DNA from: Paenirhodobacter enshiensis
Lineage (GTDB): Bacteria; Pseudomonadota; Alphaproteobacteria; Rhodobacterales; Rhodobacteraceae
Direction of reading: 5' to 3'
Length of the DNA stretch: 64,000 bases
Assembly (NCBI RefSeq): GCF_000740785.1
Contig: NZ_JFZB01000014.1
Coordinates: 62,001 to 126,000, forward strand
Shown here: positions 62,245 to 64,000 of the stretch, in pieces
Layout: each line of letters starts with the position of its first letter
Position numbering within the stretch: position 1 is the stretch's first letter
The notes under the pieces: model-generated
What the model was told of the DNA's origin: nothing
What the model saw: the letters and a program-made list of their open reading frames with translations, nothing else
Database searches by the model: none
Made by a program: the position numbers and the translations under genes

Positions 62245-62559
62245 ATGAACCGAACCGAATTCGTCACCGCGACGGCGATCATCCTGTTCCTGTTCTTCTG
62301 CCTCGGCTGGTTCGCCTGCTGGCTGTGGATGCGGCTCAGCCGGGTGTCGCGCGCCGACATCGGCGAGATCGACCGCATGGCGCAGGAACTGCACGAGGCC
62401 GAGGAGGCCCGCGACCGCGCCGTCTCCTACATCGAAACCCGCGAGGCCGAGCTGACCAACCGCCTCACCCAGGCCGAAGCGGAACTCGATGCCGCGATGG
62501 ACGGTTTGCGCCTCGCCCGGCGCGAGACCGAGGAACTGCGCACCCGCATCGGACGCTGA
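62245..62559 (+). CDS. single-helix membrane protein with coiled coil
   Basis: This is a 104-residue protein with one N-terminal transmembrane helix (about 8-30, with [14 protein letters not shown]) and a long charged helix (about 40-102, [20 protein letters not shown]...) predicted as coiled coil. No family name is certain. It starts 46 bp after the OmpA-family gene and is closed by a terminator, so the two are probably co-transcribed and the protein may work at the same envelope site. Confidence 0.78.
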   Translation: MNRTEFVTATAIILFLFFCLGWFACWLWMRLSRVSRADIGEIDRMAQELHEAEEARDRAVSYIETREAELTNRLTQAEAELDAAMDGLRLARRETEELRTRIGR

Positions 62560-62595
62560 GCGCCCCGAAGCGGCGCCCCGAAGACAAGAGACGAA

Positions 62596-62634
62596 CGGGC
62601 CGGCCTCCGTCAGGGGCCGGCCCGCCGCTTTTCG
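62596..62634 (+). terminator. terminator after the coiled-coil gene
   Basis: A perfect 10-bp stem (CGGGCCGGCC/GGCCGGCCCG, 9-nt loop) is followed by CCGCTTTTC, about 36 bp after the stop codon. Confidence 0.75.
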
Positions 62635-62657
62635 GCATGAACTTGCGACGGGCGGCC

Positions 62658-62921
62658 TCAGCGCAGGCCGCGGGTGCGCAGCGGATGAACGATACGGACA
62701 TGGCGCGCCGCCTCGGCAGTATAGGGGGCGACCTGCTGCCACAGCCGGTCACCGGCGCGCCACTCGGCCATGAAGCGCTCGCGGGTCAGCTTGTGCAGCT
62801 CGGCCAGGGTGGTGATGCCCATGTTCAGCAAGATGTTGCGCGCCCGCGGGTTGATGTCGAGCGCGGCAACCTCGGCCGCTTCCTGCGAGGAGCCGGGAAG
62901 GAGATCGTCGTAACGGGTCAT
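62658..62921 (-). CDS. small helix-hairpin-helix protein resembling the RNA polymerase alpha C-terminal domain
   Basis: This 87-residue protein contains [30 protein letters not shown], which follows the pattern of the alpha-CTD of RNA polymerase (first helix, hairpin, then 'T..L..LT'), and a Trp-rich second half ([20 protein letters not shown]). It could bind DNA or a transcription factor as a free alpha-CTD-like module; no regulator is adjacent. The ATG at 62921 is plausible, with GAAAGACC upstream. Function is inferred from fold pattern only. Confidence 0.65.
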   Translation of the reverse strand: MTRYDDLLPGSSQEAAEVAALDINPRARNILLNMGITTLAELHKLTRERFMAEWRAGDRLWQQVAPYTAEAARHVRIVHPLRTRGLR

Positions 62922-62993
62922 GATGGGTGGTCTTTCTGCCTGTCAGTGCGCAAGGCACGCCGAAGCCCCGGCGTGCCGGATCGGCCCGCGCGC

Positions 62994-63383
62994 TCAGGCG
63001 CGGGCGCTCGGCATCGCGACGACAGGCGGCGCACGCATCCCGCCGCGCGCCGGATCGAGAACCGGCCTCGGCGGCAAGGGCGCAGGAGCGCGCGGAACCA
63101 GATGCAGCGCCGCGTTCAGCCCGGCATCGCGGGCCGGCCCCGCGGGCAGGCCGACCGGCGGCAGTGCAACCGGATGGCAGGCCGGACAATCATGCCCCTC
63201 GTGCACAACCTGACCGGTCCGGTGACAGATCTGTGCCACATCGAGGCCCTGAAGCGCCGCAATCTCCAGCGCCTGCTGCTGGAGATCTGGCCCGCGATGG
63301 GCAAAACCCGCCAGAGCCGTCGAAACGACGACAAGGATCAGCGCGGCGATCCCGATCAGACTCTGGCGCAGCGGCCTGTGCAT
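62994..63383 (-). CDS. DUF2946-like exported protein with HEGHDCPAC motif
   Basis: This is a 129-residue protein with an N-terminal membrane helix (about 7-28), a central segment [20 protein letters not shown] with three Cys and three His, and a Pro/Arg-rich C-terminus. The His/Cys cluster is like DUF2946 proteins, often found with copper-handling genes, so periplasmic metal binding is possible. No metal transporter is nearby in the window. Alternative starts are not better placed. Confidence 0.6.
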   Translation of the reverse strand: MHRPLRQSLIGIAALILVVVSTALAGFAHRGPDLQQQALEIAALQGLDVAQICHRTGQVVHEGHDCPACHPVALPPVGLPAGPARDAGLNAALHLVPRAPAPLPPRPVLDPARGGMRAPPVVAMPSARA

Positions 63384-63509
63384 GGCTTACATATGCAGTA
63401 TATGGAATGTCATGACAAGGCGCCCTCTCGCCGATGCCGGGCAGAGCGCCTTGCGGCCCCGACGGCCCCCCGCCATGATCGCCCGGTCCGAACTGCCGAT
63501 GAGTCGTCC

Positions 63510-64000
63510 ATGGCTGGCCGCCTGTTTCCCACCCTGATCTGTGCCCTTGTCGCGGCGCTGAGCCTGCCGCTGCCGGCGCGCGCGGACTGCGTGGTGCTGC
63601 TGCACGGGCTGAACCGCGGCCCCGGCTCGATGTCGAAGATCGGCGATGCGCTGAAAGATGCGGGCTACCGCGTGGTCAATGACGGCTACCCTTCGGGCGC
63701 GGCGCGGATCGAGGCGCTGGCGCCGCGACTGAACAGGATGGTCGCGAAATGCGGCGCAGAGCGGGTCGATTTCGTCACCCATTCGATGGGCGGGATCGTG
63801 CTGCGAGCCTGGCTGGCGAAGACCCGGCCGGCCAATCTCGGGCGGGTGGTGATGCTTGCACCGCCCAACCACGGCTCCGAGGTCGTCGACCGCATCGCCG
63901 ACTGGCCGGGCGCGGAGGCCTTCATCGGCCCCGCCGGGATGGAGCTGGGAACCGGCGGCATCGTCCGGCGCCTGCCGCAGCGCGCCGATTTCGATCTGGG
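63510..64000 (+). CDS. lipase-like alpha/beta hydrolase, truncated by the window edge
   Basis: The first 163 codons of an exported hydrolase are present; the rest lies outside the window. A signal peptide (about 1-26, ending ARADC) is followed by [14 protein letters not shown] (oxyanion region) and the nucleophile elbow VTHSMGGIV with Ser92, then [13 protein letters not shown]. This pattern fits triacylglycerol lipase/esterase-like proteins of the periplasm or envelope. The ATG at 63510 is in frame with the signal peptide; a nearby ATG at 63499 is in another frame. Confidence 0.85.
   Translation, partial: MAGRLFPTLICALVAALSLPLPARADCVVLLHGLNRGPGSMSKIGDALKDAGYRVVNDGYPSGAARIEALAPRLNRMVAKCGAERVDFVTHSMGGIVLRAWLAKTRPANLGRVVMLAPPNHGSEVVDRIADWPGAEAFIGPAGMELGTGGIVRRLPQRADFDL

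Noticed and set aside
59682-62378. 898-residue minus-strand frame
   Set aside because: It is the longest frame in the area but is antisense to the OmpA-family gene; its low-complexity Gly/Arg composition follows from the Ala/Pro-rich sense strand.

Overview
The window is a high-GC, densely packed chromosomal segment of an alphaproteobacterium, almost certainly Rhodobacterales (Rhodobacter/Paracoccus-like). The evidence is a SAM/SAH-type riboswitch in front of metK, a PuuE-UraD fusion in the purine catabolic cluster, a plant-type glutamate-cysteine ligase, an HemB without the zinc cysteines, an aspartate carbamoyltransferase locus with a degenerate dihydroorotase, and the order miaB-phoH-ybeY-corC-lnt-metK. 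No tRNA, rRNA, insertion sequence, phage gene or CRISPR array was seen.

Region 1 (0.3-24.3 kb) is accessory metabolism centred on scavenging organic sulfur. It holds an aldehyde dehydrogenase; a complete sulfonate operon ssuA-ssuC-ssuB-ssuD; a potassium block (KdpE/short KdpD beside kup, then a lone tatA-like gene) and an Mrr-type nuclease. A two-part organosulfur oxygenase island follows. Module 1 is an SfnB-like oxidoreductase, a DszA/SnaA/DmoA-type flavin monooxygenase and an FAD/NAD(P)-binding protein preceded by a 74-residue orphan. Module 2 is a DszC-like oxidoreductase, a paralogous FAD/NAD(P)-binding protein, a RibB, a second DszA-type monooxygenase and an SsuE-type FMN reductase. Between them lie an Lrp/AsnC regulator and an RBBP9-like hydrolase. 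The motif AATCACGAC recurs in the promoter regions around the regulator. A decayed peptide-type ABC transporter ATPase gene borders the island.

Region 2 (25.2-34.1 kb) has clpX and clpP; a purine/ureide catabolic cluster (uraH divergent from puuE-uraD, ureidoglycine aminohydrolase, allA); a membrane protein; hemB; a SYLF-domain lipoprotein; and a lytic transglycosylase.

Region 3 (34.2-41.2 kb) is a minus-strand housekeeping run: miaB, phoH, ybeY, a CorC-like protein, lnt, then metK behind its riboswitch.

Region 4 (41.4-64 kb) mixes housekeeping and family-specific genes: a predicted glycosyltransferase, a GNAT acetyltransferase, azlCD, a lipoprotein, an MBL-fold hydrolase downstream of a DmdC-like acyl-CoA dehydrogenase, sua5, yqgE, a DsbD-alpha-like protein, a uracil-DNA glycosylase homologue lacking most Fe-S ligands, pyrB-(membrane protein)-pyrC'-plsY, rsmE-(membrane protein)-gshA divergent from ubiA, an OmpA-family protein with a long Ala/Pro-rich tail, three small genes, and the 5' part of a lipase-like alpha/beta hydrolase cut by the right edge. 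A dispersed GC-rich hairpin element with the core AAATATCCCGGGG occurs at four intergenic sites (five units).
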